A DNA stretch of 11,703 bases from Candidatus Nanopelagicales bacterium (lineage in GTDB: Bacteria > Actinomycetota > Actinomycetes > S36-B12 > UBA5976). Every line of letters starts with the position of its first letter. Position 1 is the first letter of the stretch. The position numbers and the translations under genes were made by a program. The stretch is taken from the NCBI GenBank assembly GCA_023257525.1, contig JALRCB010000023.1:1-11703 (forward strand). Direction: 5' to 3'. A model generated the notes under the pieces. It made no database searches. It was not told the DNA's origin and saw only the letters and a program-made list of their open reading frames with translations. Below are positions 1-6,665 of the stretch, piece by piece.

Positions 1-840
1 TTACCGCCGTTTTCATTTGAGCTCACGGAGTTTGAGGCAGCTTTCCAACGTGGGGGACAGCAAAACGGTGCACCACGAGCTTTCCGTGCCGATGTTTTAG
101 TCAAGGACGATCTAAAGTCGCAACCAAGACCAGTAACTATTGAAGTTAACTATCCACTTCGTACTTCAGGTATCACGGTTTATTTAGTTGGCCATGGTTA
201 TGCACCTGAATTCACAGTCCGTGACGCGGATGGAAAAGTTGTTTGGGAAGATGCAGCCGTATTCTTGCCCCAGGATTCAGCCTTCACTTCAAGTGGAGTA
301 GTTAAAGTTCCTGACACGGTTCCACAAATTGGTCTGCAGGGATTTTTCCTCCCAACCGTTTCGGAAGATTTCACAAACGGTCCCGTTTCAAAGTTTCCAG
401 CAGCAGATGATCCAGAGGTTTACTTGAGTGCCTGGCAAGGTGATTTAGGTCTCGATTCTGGAATGCCACAAAGCGTTTATCGGATTGACACCGAAAACAT
501 GGAACGAATTGGAATTGAAGAACTAGCCCCCGGCGAAACCTGGAATCTTCCAAACTCGGCGGGAACTGTTGAATTTACGGGCTATCGCCAGTGGGCATCG
601 TTTGTAATCACAAAAGACCCAGGCAAGGGCTGGGCACTTGGTGCTGCCATTGCATCCATTGTCGGATTGTCTTTGTCACTTTTGATTCCGCGTCGCCGAG
701 CTTGGTTGCGGGTGACGGCTTCTGAAGATGAAGGTAATCTGATTGAAGTTGCTGGGTTATCAAAAACTGAAGCTCCTGGTTTGGCGGATGAAATTTCACA
801 GCTTGCCAAACTGGTAAATGCTCCGGAGGAAAAATTATGA
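1..840 (+). CDS. resB: Cytochrome c biogenesis protein ResB, 3' part (5' end outside window)
   Basis: The frame is open from base 1 to the TGA at 838-840, giving 279 residues of the C-terminal part; the start lies upstream of the window. ResB (Ccs1) works with CcsB/CcsA in system II cytochrome c maturation, holding the apocytochrome and its reduced cysteines on the outer face of the membrane while haem is attached. What is visible is a long, mostly beta-rich hydrophilic stretch, then one strong membrane helix at about residues 211-231 followed by an Arg-rich stop (PRRRAW), then a short charged cytoplasmic tail. This matches the ResB order of an extracytoplasmic domain followed by a last transmembrane helix. 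The stop overlaps the ccsB start by four bases, so the two are translationally coupled. The identification rests on this architecture plus the unmistakable CcsB downstream. A TTG at 265 lies inside the frame and is not a start. Confidence 0.85.
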   Translation, partial: LPPFSFELTEFEAAFQRGGQQNGAPRAFRADVLVKDDLKSQPRPVTIEVNYPLRTSGITVYLVGHGYAPEFTVRDADGKVVWEDAAVFLPQDSAFTSSGVVKVPDTVPQIGLQGFFLPTVSEDFTNGPVSKFPAADDPEVYLSAWQGDLGLDSGMPQSVYRIDTENMERIGIEELAPGETWNLPNSAGTVEFTGYRQWASFVITKDPGKGWALGAAIASIVGLSLSLLIPRRRAWLRVTASEDEGNLIEVAGLSKTEAPGLADEISQLAKLVNAPEEKL

Positions 841-1841
841 CTGTAAATGAAACATTGGCGCAAGCAAGTAACGCCATGGTTTACGGATCAATGACTGCCT
901 TTACTGGAGCCATGGTTGCATTCAGCGTTTCGTTAGCTAAAGGCCGAAGAATTGAAACGATTGAAGTTTCGGCGCAACGTACCAGTGCATCGCACCAAGT
1001 TCGTAAAGGATCCACCGCGACCCTAGACGAACCATCAGTTTCAACTTCAGTTTCTGACGGTGTTGATCTTGGCGAAGGACGTCGGGCCGGCAACATCGGT
1101 ATGTCGTTAACTTGGCTAGGAACTTTGCTACTTGGACTTGGAATTGTTTTCCGAGGACTATCGGCTGGTCGAGTGCCAATCGGAAACATGTACGAGTTTT
1201 CATTAGCAGCTGGCTTTGCTGTCTCACTTACTTATTGCTTAATGTCAATCTCGCGCGACCTTCGTTGGCTTGGACTATTCATTTCGATTCCAGTGCTACT
1301 TGACTTAGGTCTTGCATTAACGGTTTTGTACACGGAAAGCGCACAGCTGGTTCCAGCGCTTAATTCATATTGGCTAGCGATTCACGTGTCTGCCGCAGTG
1401 GTCTGTATCGGCGCATTCACAATGGGCGCTGCATTGTCAGGTTTGTACCTCGTTGCACAAGCAGCTGAGGATCGGGTAGCAACTGGAAAAGAACCAGGCC
1501 GCAGTTCTGCTTTCGCACAACGTATTCCGTCCGCAGATCGCTTAGACCTAATGTCATATCGAATTCATGCATTTATGTTTCCGATTTGGACCTTCGCGGT
1601 AATTGCTGGCGCAATCTGGGCAGAGGCTGCCTGGGGTCGTTACTGGGGCTGGGATCCAAAAGAAACTTGGGCTTTCATTACTTGGGTGATTTATGCGGCT
1701 TACTTACACGCTCGGGCAACTGCGGGTTGGCGTGGCAAAAAAGCAGCTTACGTAGCACTTGCGGGCTACGCCACGATTCTCTTCAACTACTTTGTTGTGA
1801 ACATTTTCGTCCAAGGCCTGCATTCATATTCTGGCCTGTAA
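837..1841 (+). CDS. ccsB: Cytochrome c biogenesis protein CcsB/CcsA (haem handling, WWD domain)
   Basis: The 334-residue multi-pass membrane protein exports or presents haem and, with ResB, forms the cytochrome c synthetase of system II. The diagnostic tryptophan-rich WWD region lies at about residues 261-278 (WAEAAWGRYWGWDPKETW). It is flanked by histidines expected to ligand haem: H183 (LAIHVS) before it and H329 (GLHSY) near the C-terminus. H291 in the helix after the WWD region is the likely intramembrane histidine, and H244 lies in the preceding helix. The first helix (about 12-33) is followed by an unusually polar, charged loop (about 36-85) before the next helix. The ATG at 837 is supported by a strong GGAGGA at 825-830 with 6-base spacing and by the ATGA overlap with resB. 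The length is normal for actinobacterial members. The motifs are seen directly; the haem-ligand roles come from the family. Confidence 0.95.
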   Translation: MTVNETLAQASNAMVYGSMTAFTGAMVAFSVSLAKGRRIETIEVSAQRTSASHQVRKGSTATLDEPSVSTSVSDGVDLGEGRRAGNIGMSLTWLGTLLLGLGIVFRGLSAGRVPIGNMYEFSLAAGFAVSLTYCLMSISRDLRWLGLFISIPVLLDLGLALTVLYTESAQLVPALNSYWLAIHVSAAVVCIGAFTMGAALSGLYLVAQAAEDRVATGKEPGRSSAFAQRIPSADRLDLMSYRIHAFMFPIWTFAVIAGAIWAEAAWGRYWGWDPKETWAFITWVIYAAYLHARATAGWRGKKAAYVALAGYATILFNYFVVNIFVQGLHSYSGL

Positions 1842-1858
1842 GCGATAGTTATCGCTTA
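1839..1858. terminator. Perfect inverted repeat shared by two convergent stop codons; candidate bidirectional terminator
   Basis: The nine bases TAAGCGATA (1839-1847) are followed by GT and then the exact reverse complement TATCGCTTA (1850-1858). The first TAA (1839-1841) is the ccsB stop. The TAA of the opposite-strand PLDc_N-like gene reads 1851-1849 within the same repeat. In RNA it would form a stem of about 8 bp with a four-base loop on either strand. There is no obvious T run on either side, so it is not a classic intrinsic terminator. A role in ending or protecting both transcripts is inferred from position. Confidence 0.5.
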
Positions 1859-2106
1859 GGCGAAAGATCGCGCAAGAAACTCGGATCGTCATCTGGCGCA
1901 AACACATCGTCATCGCCGCGTCCCCAGCCACGGCCATTTGTCCGACCAAACAAAATCCATAGCAGTGGACCAATTACCGGTATTAGGACAATGATTGCAA
2001 GCCATACCAATTTCGGTAGCGCTTTTGGATTTGGTGTCTGTAAGCAGTCAGCAAGGGCATAGACCGATAGACCTATGACCAAAACAAGTAAAACAAAGCG
2101 AGGCAT
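1849..2106 (-). CDS. Small two-helix membrane protein with PLDc_N-type domain
   Basis: The protein has 85 residues. Helix one spans about residues 4-22 (ending SVYALADC). Helix two spans about 31-53 and ends in PVIGPLLWILFGR, the signature I associate with the phospholipase D nuclease N-terminal (PLDc_N) family: a short hydrophobic hairpin with Pro-x-Ile-Gly-Pro and a closing Gly-Arg. No phospholipase catalytic domain (HKD) is present; despite the family name these small proteins have no established enzymatic activity. The C-terminal tail is Gly/Asp-rich (GRGWGRGDDD) and probably cytoplasmic. Upstream there is no usable Shine-Dalgarno, but TACGAT ends six bases before the ATG, suggesting a leaderless message. 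It converges on ccsB with seven bases between stop codons and diverges from the DUF4229-like gene. Its cellular role is unknown. Confidence 0.8.
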   Translation of the reverse strand: MPRFVLLVLVIGLSVYALADCLQTPNPKALPKLVWLAIIVLIPVIGPLLWILFGRTNGRGWGRGDDDVFAPDDDPSFLRDLSPKR

Positions 2107-2112
2107 ACCTAG

Positions 2113-2118
2113 ATCGTA
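2113..2118 (-). promoter_or_regulatory. Candidate -10 box (TACGAT) for the PLDc_N-like gene
   Basis: Read on the minus strand, TACGAT fits the actinobacterial -10 pattern TANNNT and is separated from the ATG at 2106 by six bases, so transcription would begin at or next to the start codon. No convincing -35 is visible at 16-18 bases. The call rests on the hexamer, the spacing and the absence of a Shine-Dalgarno. Confidence 0.45.
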
Positions 2119-2148
2119 AGTCAGAATTCGAAACTTGGCGAACAGACA

Positions 2149-2154
2149 TAAACT
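2149..2154 (+). promoter_or_regulatory. Candidate -10 box (TAAACT) for the DUF4229-like gene
   Basis: TAAACT is followed by six bases and then the GTG at 2161. It contains an in-frame TAA (2149-2151), so translation of this frame cannot start upstream of it. The 54-base region 2107-2160 therefore appears to carry two outward-facing promoters. A poor -35-like TTCGAA lies at 2127-2132 with 16-base spacing. Confidence 0.45.
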
Positions 2155-2160
2155 AATGAA

Positions 2161-2406
2161 GTGAACCCATTCATTTCATACACTCTGGCCCGACTTGGCT
2201 TACTTGCAGTCACCTTAGGTATTGGTTATTTGTTCGGCCTACGCGGGCCGCTGTTAATTATTTTGGGGTTCTTGGGTTCAGGACTTTTATCTTTAGTCCT
2301 ACTTAATAGTCAGCGCTCCCAACTAGGTGGGCGAATTTCTGGATACTTCACCGGCATCAATCAAAAGCTAGATGCAAATACTCGCAAAGAAGATTTTGAC
2401 GAGTAG
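2161..2406 (+). CDS. DUF4229-like small membrane protein
   Basis: The 81-residue protein has a short N-terminus (MNPFISYTLARLGL), two closely spaced membrane helices at about 6-24 and 28-50, and a polar C-terminal tail with several Arg/Lys/Asp residues. The pattern of a Tyr-x-x-Ala-Arg-Leu near the start, a tight hairpin and a leucine-rich second helix followed by Arg resembles the actinobacterial DUF4229 family, members of which I recall next to menA. The GTG at 2161 is the first possible start after an in-frame stop at 2149-2151. There is no Shine-Dalgarno; a TAAACT hexamer six bases upstream suggests a leaderless transcript. The stop is only two bases from the menA stop on the other strand. 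Nothing in the sequence indicates catalysis; function is unknown. Confidence 0.7.
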   Translation: MNPFISYTLARLGLLAVTLGIGYLFGLRGPLLIILGFLGSGLLSLVLLNSQRSQLGGRISGYFTGINQKLDANTRKEDFDE

Positions 2407-2408
2407 TT

Positions 2409-3302
2409 TTACATTCCGTTTGGTGACAACCAAATAGCAACAGAAATCATTCCTGAGAAAAGTAACAGCATGCGCGCAGTATCGCCAAGTACTGGAATCA
2501 AATCTGGACCAGTAGCGCCATTACGAACTGCCTGCAATGGGCGCCGAGCACTAAGAATTGCGAACAATCCGATGAATGCACTTTCTGGACCTGTTTCAGA
2601 AAAGTTCATAGCAAGTGGCATGAAGAAGCCAACCAAAATACAGGCGCGATAAAGTTCGCGGGTTTTTGCATCGCCCAAACGAACTGCCAGTGTTCGTTTT
2701 CCAGACAATTCATCAGTTGGAATATCACGCAAGTTGTTAGCAACCAAGATCGCAGTTGAAAACGCGCCACATGCGACACCGCCCAGCAAAGCTAAAACGG
2801 TAACTTGGCCAGTTTGGCTAGCACTTGTGCCAGCGACTGCGACTAGGCCAAAGAATACGAAGACAAATAATTCACCGTAACCGGCGTAGCCATATGGCTT
2901 TGATCCTCCGGTGTAAAACCAAGCTGCAGCGATTGCAGCAATCCCGATCGGAACAAGTAACCAAACTTGGCTTAACAAAACCATGCCGAGCCCAGCCAGC
3001 GCGCTAATTCCAAACGAAATGATTGCCGCCCGCTTAACTTCTTCTGGAGTTGCTAACTTCTGTCCAACTAGGCGAACTGGACCAACGCGATTTTCATCAG
3101 TGCCACGGATGCCATCGCTGTAGTCATTTGCGTAGTTAACGCCAACCTGCAGGGACAGGCTCACAACAAGTGCCAGCAATGCAATTAATGGTCGAAAGGA
3201 TCCTTCGAACTCTGCAATTGAAGTTCCGACTAAAACTGGAGCTACAGCTGCCGGCAAAGTTCGGGTTCGTGCGCCGTCAATCCATTGAGAACGGGTGGCC
3301 AT
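2409..3302 (-). CDS. menA: 1,4-dihydroxy-2-naphthoate polyprenyltransferase MenA
   Basis: The 297-residue UbiA-superfamily integral membrane enzyme attaches a polyprenyl chain to 1,4-dihydroxy-2-naphthoate with loss of CO2, giving demethylmenaquinone. Both aspartate-rich motifs that bind the Mg-diphosphate are intact: NDYSDGIRGTD at residues 59-69, and NLRDIPTDELSGKRTLAVRLG beginning at N190 (D193 and D197, then G201-K202-R203-T204). The N-terminus WIDGARTRTLPAAVAPV is typical of bacterial MenA. Several hydrophobic helices fill the remainder. It follows menE by eight bases, and its Shine-Dalgarno AAGGA (complement of 3308-3312) overlaps the menE stop codon, with five bases to the ATG, so the two are almost certainly cotranscribed. 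It ends two bases from the converging DUF4229-like gene, with no visible terminator between them. Confidence 0.96.
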   Translation of the reverse strand: MATRSQWIDGARTRTLPAAVAPVLVGTSIAEFEGSFRPLIALLALVVSLSLQVGVNYANDYSDGIRGTDENRVGPVRLVGQKLATPEEVKRAAIISFGISALAGLGMVLLSQVWLLVPIGIAAIAAAWFYTGGSKPYGYAGYGELFVFVFFGLVAVAGTSASQTGQVTVLALLGGVACGAFSTAILVANNLRDIPTDELSGKRTLAVRLGDAKTRELYRACILVGFFMPLAMNFSETGPESAFIGLFAILSARRPLQAVRNGATGPDLIPVLGDTARMLLLFSGMISVAIWLSPNGM

Positions 3303-3306
3303 GAAA

Positions 3307-3313
3307 ATCCTTA
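3307..3313 (-). promoter_or_regulatory. Stop codon/Shine-Dalgarno fusion at the menE-menA junction
   Basis: On the minus strand the seven bases read TAAGGAT: the menE stop TAA supplies the first bases of the AAGGA ribosome site that serves menA. This fixes the ATG at 3302 as the menA start and implies coupled translation. The same seven bases form the menD-peptidase junction at 8306-8312. Confidence 0.7.
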
Positions 3314-4612
3314 ATGGTTTGTTCCTGGGTGCGGAAACAGTTTCTGCGTCATTTCGTTTGCAGCTTGCATCCGCAAACTTATCCGATCGATTTTTCCAGA
3401 ATCGAGCATGGGTAGTGAAGTCACAATTTGCACAGTTCGAGGAACTGCAGCTCTACTGATTTGATCACGAATTGTTCCCTGAATCTCGGAGATCAAACTT
3501 GCAGGATTGGAAACGTGGTTGCGAGTGACTACGTAAGCAATCGGAATAGATCCCCAGAGTTCATCTTGTAAATCAATAACAGCAACATCTTCGATTGCTG
3601 GATGATGTCGGATCAATGATTCAACAGCGCTTAAGGCAACGTTTACGCCACCAACTGTTACCACGTCATCCAATCGACCCAAAATATGTAGGAGACCACT
3701 GGCGTCGAGTTTTCCAACATCATGTGTTTGAACTTGGCCAGAGATGAAGCTGACTGCATCTAGATCGGGACGCAGACGGTAGCCGCTGGCAGCAACCGCG
3801 CCAGAAATTGTCACTCGACCTGGCTCAACATCATCTTTAGTGCCAAGTGAGATGTTTACGCCATCAAGTGGGCGACCATCAAATACACAGCCACCACATG
3901 TTTCGGTCATGCCATAAGAGATAGAAACTTTGATTCCTAATTCGCGCATTTTGTTTAACATTGGTTGCGGAGTTGCTGCAGCTCCACTCAGCACTAAGTC
4001 ATAAGACTGCAGTGCTTCAATTCCAACGCTGCCAGATTCAATTAGTCGAGCAATCTGAGTTGGCACCAAAGAAACCATTAGCGCTCTGCCATCTTTATTG
4101 CTCTCTCGAACAGCTCGCATTGTGGTGGCGGCAAACGCTGCGGCTTCAAATTGACGAGCGCCGCCAACACTTGGATCAATTTCAAATGGACTGTTGTGAT
4201 GCCAAGACCGAACCAGAACCATGATGCCGGCAATGCGATGAACTGGCATAGATACCACCCAACGATTGTTGGTACCGAAACGATTTCCAAAAGCTGTTGC
4301 AGAAGCCGACAACGCTTGTTGACTTAGTAATACCCCTCTTGGCGTCCCAGTTGATCCCGATGTCGCACTAACAATTGCGATGTCGTTGGATTCAAGTGGA
4401 TAATTTTGATCGTCGGGGCGAAGCGCATCCAATGTCTGAGTAACAACGAATTCAGGGCTAGCAGCCATCGGAGCAATAGCTGGGCCAGAGCCATCAAGGG
4501 CTGGGCCGATAACTGAGGCGAGTTTCAAAACTCCACCCATGCCAGGGGGAACCGTCACCGCAGTAAGTACCCGCGGATTCTGGCTTTTTCTGGATGTGTC
4601 AGATTGCGTCAT
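3311..4612 (-). CDS. menE: O-succinylbenzoate-CoA ligase MenE
   Basis: The 433-residue AMP-forming acyl-CoA synthetase activates o-succinylbenzoate as the acyl-adenylate and transfers it to CoA, producing the substrate of MenB. Visible motifs, in order: the Ser/Gly/Thr-rich phosphate loop SGSTGTPRGV at residues 85-94; YGMTET at 233-238, which contacts AMP; the hinge region GRLDDVVTVGG at about 312-322; and the C-terminal SGKIDR, with K407 as the expected adenylation lysine. The N-terminal portion before the phosphate loop is short (about 84 residues), as in actinobacterial MenE proteins and unlike the roughly 500-residue general acyl-CoA synthetases. Upstream there is no Shine-Dalgarno; TAGGCT ends seven bases before the ATG. 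It heads the menE-menA unit and diverges from menB. The pathway assignment is made secure by its neighbours. Confidence 0.95.
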   Translation of the reverse strand: MTQSDTSRKSQNPRVLTAVTVPPGMGGVLKLASVIGPALDGSGPAIAPMAASPEFVVTQTLDALRPDDQNYPLESNDIAIVSATSGSTGTPRGVLLSQQALSASATAFGNRFGTNNRWVVSMPVHRIAGIMVLVRSWHHNSPFEIDPSVGGARQFEAAAFAATTMRAVRESNKDGRALMVSLVPTQIARLIESGSVGIEALQSYDLVLSGAAATPQPMLNKMRELGIKVSISYGMTETCGGCVFDGRPLDGVNISLGTKDDVEPGRVTISGAVAASGYRLRPDLDAVSFISGQVQTHDVGKLDASGLLHILGRLDDVVTVGGVNVALSAVESLIRHHPAIEDVAVIDLQDELWGSIPIAYVVTRNHVSNPASLISEIQGTIRDQISRAAVPRTVQIVTSLPMLDSGKIDRISLRMQAANEMTQKLFPHPGTNH

Positions 4613-4619
4613 CGAGACT

Positions 4620-4625
4620 AGCCTA
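4620..4625 (-). promoter_or_regulatory. Candidate -10 box (TAGGCT) for menE-menA
   Basis: On the minus strand TAGGCT matches TANNNT and lies seven bases upstream of the menE ATG, consistent with a leaderless mRNA. It sits inside an odd-length palindrome (CTAG-C-CTAG, plus-strand 4618-4626). Only weak -35-like sequences are present upstream. Confidence 0.4.
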
Positions 4626-4654
4626 GAGCGAAGAACTATTCCTCAAGATTTTCC

Positions 4655-4660
4655 TAAGGT
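4655..4660 (+). promoter_or_regulatory. Candidate -10 box (TAAGGT), or Shine-Dalgarno, for menB
   Basis: TAAGGT fits TANNNT and ends five bases before the menB ATG. The same bases include AAGG, which at six-base spacing could instead act as a weak ribosome site. The two readings predict different transcript starts: leaderless at about 4666, or further upstream. No convincing -35 is visible. The 53-base region 4613-4665 is the only place from which the menBCD unit could be started locally. Confidence 0.35.
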
Positions 4661-4665
4661 TTGTT

Positions 4666-5598
4666 ATGGATACCCGCACAAAGTACGTACTCCCACCAGT
4701 GGTTGCAGACGACAGTCCTGCGAAAAAAGACCCAAGTTACTCATCAATCACGACTGCCTGTGAGTGGGTACGAACCGGTGATTACACCGACATTATTTTG
4801 GAACGATCTGCAGGTGTTGATTCGGGCATTGCCAAAATCACCATCAATCGTCCTGAGAAGCGCAATGCATTCCGACCACAAACAGTGCAGGAATTGATTC
4901 ATGCTTTTGATGTAGTTCGTGACGATCCAAGTGTTGGCGTAGTCATTTTGACCGGCCAAGGCGACTGGGCTTTCTGCAGTGGTGGCGATCAAATGATCCG
5001 TGGCGATGATGGTTACATCGGCGATGACGCAGTTGCTCAAGCTGGAGTAGGCCGACTCAACGTTTTAGATTTACAAATTGCAATTCGTCGAATTCCGAAA
5101 CCAGTTGTTGCAATGATCGCCGGTTACTCAATCGGCGGCGGACATGTGTTGCACGTAGTTTGCGATCTTTCCATTGCTGCTGACAATGCCCGCTTTGGAC
5201 AAACAGGTCCAATCGTTGGATCCTTCGATGGTGGCTATGGCTCTGGATTACTTGCACGTCACATTGGACAAAAGCGGGCTCGCGAAATTTGGTTCTTGTG
5301 TCGTCAGTATGGCGCCGAGCAGGCATATGACTGGGGCTTAGTGAACTCAGTTGTGCCACTGCAAGATCTTGAAATTGAAACTGTTCAGTGGTGCCGTGAG
5401 ATGTTACGACTATCACCGCTTTCACTTCGCATGCTAAAGGCAAGTCATAATGCTGCTGATGATGGTTTAGCGGGAATTCAACAACTTGCTGGCGATGCAA
5501 CTTTGCTCTTCTATATGAGCGAAGAAGCACAAGAAGGTCGTAACGCTTACAAAGAAAAGCGTCGCCCTGATTTCTCGCAATTTCCAAAACGTCCATAG
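4666..5598 (+). CDS. menB: 1,4-dihydroxy-2-naphthoyl-CoA synthase MenB
   Basis: The 310-residue crotonase-fold enzyme closes the second ring of the naphthoquinone by intramolecular Claisen condensation of OSB-CoA. Family landmarks are INRPEKRNAF (about 60-69), CSGGDQ at 104-109 and IGGGH at 156-160, which form the oxyanion region, the active-site VGSFDGGYGS with S186 and D188, and the C-terminal FYMSEEAQEGRNA containing Y283. The segment QTGP (179-182) has Gly at position 181, and W209 lies in REIWFLCRQY. This Gln/Gly/Trp set is the bicarbonate-using type of the E. coli enzyme, whereas the Mycobacterium tuberculosis enzyme has Asp (D185) at that place. The extended N-terminus compared with E. 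coli MenB (285 residues) agrees with actinobacterial homologues. It starts the menB-menC-menD-peptidase unit, with 14 bases to menC. Confidence 0.97.
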   Translation: MDTRTKYVLPPVVADDSPAKKDPSYSSITTACEWVRTGDYTDIILERSAGVDSGIAKITINRPEKRNAFRPQTVQELIHAFDVVRDDPSVGVVILTGQGDWAFCSGGDQMIRGDDGYIGDDAVAQAGVGRLNVLDLQIAIRRIPKPVVAMIAGYSIGGGHVLHVVCDLSIAADNARFGQTGPIVGSFDGGYGSGLLARHIGQKRAREIWFLCRQYGAEQAYDWGLVNSVVPLQDLEIETVQWCREMLRLSPLSLRMLKASHNAADDGLAGIQQLAGDATLLFYMSEEAQEGRNAYKEKRRPDFSQFPKRP

Positions 5599-5612
5599 TT
5601 TTTAGCAGCGAT

Positions 5613-6665
5613 ATGTCTATTGCGGAGATTGCGGATCAATCAATTCCATTTTCGTTAAAGCTAAACGGAAAGTTTCGTAGTACTCAGACGCGCACTGGCG
5701 TATTGATAAGTGGGCCTTCTGGATGGGGCGAGTTTGCACCGTTCCCCGAATACAGCGACGAGGTCTGCGCTAAGTGGCTGGCTGGAGCACTCGAATCTGC
5801 CTTTGGAACTTTTCCGGCAAAACTTCGATCTTCAGTCCCAGTGAATTCCATTATTCCAATGCTGAATGTCGAGCAAACAGTTTCCGCAGTGGAAGCTGCA
5901 GTCAATGTTTATGGGATGACAACTTTTAAGGTGAAAGTTGCTGATTCAGCTCCAGACTCCTTGGCTAGTGATGAGTTACGAGTCAAAGCAGTTCGTACTA
6001 CCTTGGACCGATTAGGCATCGAAGGAAAAATTCGAATCGATGTAAACGGGCAATGGAATCTTGAACAAGCTATGCAAGCGATTCCGATACTTGAACAAGC
6101 AGCTGGCGGACTCGATTACATTGAGCAGCCTTGTTCGACCAATGCTGAGTTGATTGAACTTAAGAACAGAATGCAAAGCTGGACTCAGCAAATTCAAATT
6201 GCAGTGGATGAATCTTTGCGATTGGCATCCAGTGTGAATGTCGATGAGATTCGATCAGCGGCCGACATTTTGGTGGTTAAAGCTATTCCATTAGGTGGGG
6301 TCCAACAGGCACTTGATCTAGTAACTGAAATTGGCTTACCTGCGGTAGTAAGTGGATCTTTGGATACCTCAGTAGGTTTATCAAGCGGCATCGCACTGGC
6401 CGCCAGCATCCCGCATCTATATGGAGCCTGTGGTTTAGGTACTGGAACATTGTTTGCAGAAGATTTGGTTACACCGACCACTTTGCCAACAAATAGCGAA
6501 CTTATTGTTAGACGAGCTAGTCCCGATGCCCACCTTCTTGCTACTGCCGCTGCAAAGGTCAGTGACAGTGATCGACTTTGGTGGCAAGAGCGCATTGTGC
6601 GAGCATGGCAGAGCGGTGCCAATGATTTGGTGAGTCCGAGTGTGAAGGAGGCAGTGGAGCAATGA
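5613..6665 (+). CDS. menC: o-Succinylbenzoate synthase MenC
   Basis: The 350-residue enolase-superfamily enzyme dehydrates SHCHC to o-succinylbenzoate. All catalytic positions are visible: the lysine pair K106-x-K108 (TFKVKV), metal ligands D143 (IRIDVNGQW), E171 (YIEQP) and D199 (AVDES), and the second catalytic lysine K223 (VVKAIPLGG). The N-terminal capping domain (about 1-95) contains WGEFAPFPEY, and the barrel follows. It is somewhat longer than E. coli MenC (320 residues), mostly in a C-terminal tail. The start at 5613 has only a poor ribosome site; it probably depends on ribosomes finishing menB 14 bases upstream. Its TGA overlaps the menD ATG. Confidence 0.94.
   Translation: MSIAEIADQSIPFSLKLNGKFRSTQTRTGVLISGPSGWGEFAPFPEYSDEVCAKWLAGALESAFGTFPAKLRSSVPVNSIIPMLNVEQTVSAVEAAVNVYGMTTFKVKVADSAPDSLASDELRVKAVRTTLDRLGIEGKIRIDVNGQWNLEQAMQAIPILEQAAGGLDYIEQPCSTNAELIELKNRMQSWTQQIQIAVDESLRLASSVNVDEIRSAADILVVKAIPLGGVQQALDLVTEIGLPAVVSGSLDTSVGLSSGIALAASIPHLYGACGLGTGTLFAEDLVTPTTLPTNSELIVRRASPDAHLLATAAAKVSDSDRLWWQERIVRAWQSGANDLVSPSVKEAVEQ

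Noticed and set aside
265..840. A separate 191-residue gene starting at a TTG at 265
   Set aside because: The same frame is open back to base 1 without a stop and the upstream residues continue the protein; it is the internal part of resB.
1586..2062. A 158-residue plus-strand frame across the end of ccsB and the opposite-strand gene
   Set aside because: It is out of frame with the WWD region of ccsB, antisense to the PLDc_N-like gene, and its Cys/Arg/Ser-rich product looks like a shadow.
1849..2106. Calling the PLDc_N-like protein a phospholipase
   Set aside because: Only the short hydrophobic N-terminal domain is present; there is no HKD catalytic motif.
5057..5596. A 179-residue minus-strand frame opposite menB
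   Set aside because: The product is rich in His, Gln and Arg without domain character, has no ribosome site, and lies wholly antisense to a gene with an intact active site.
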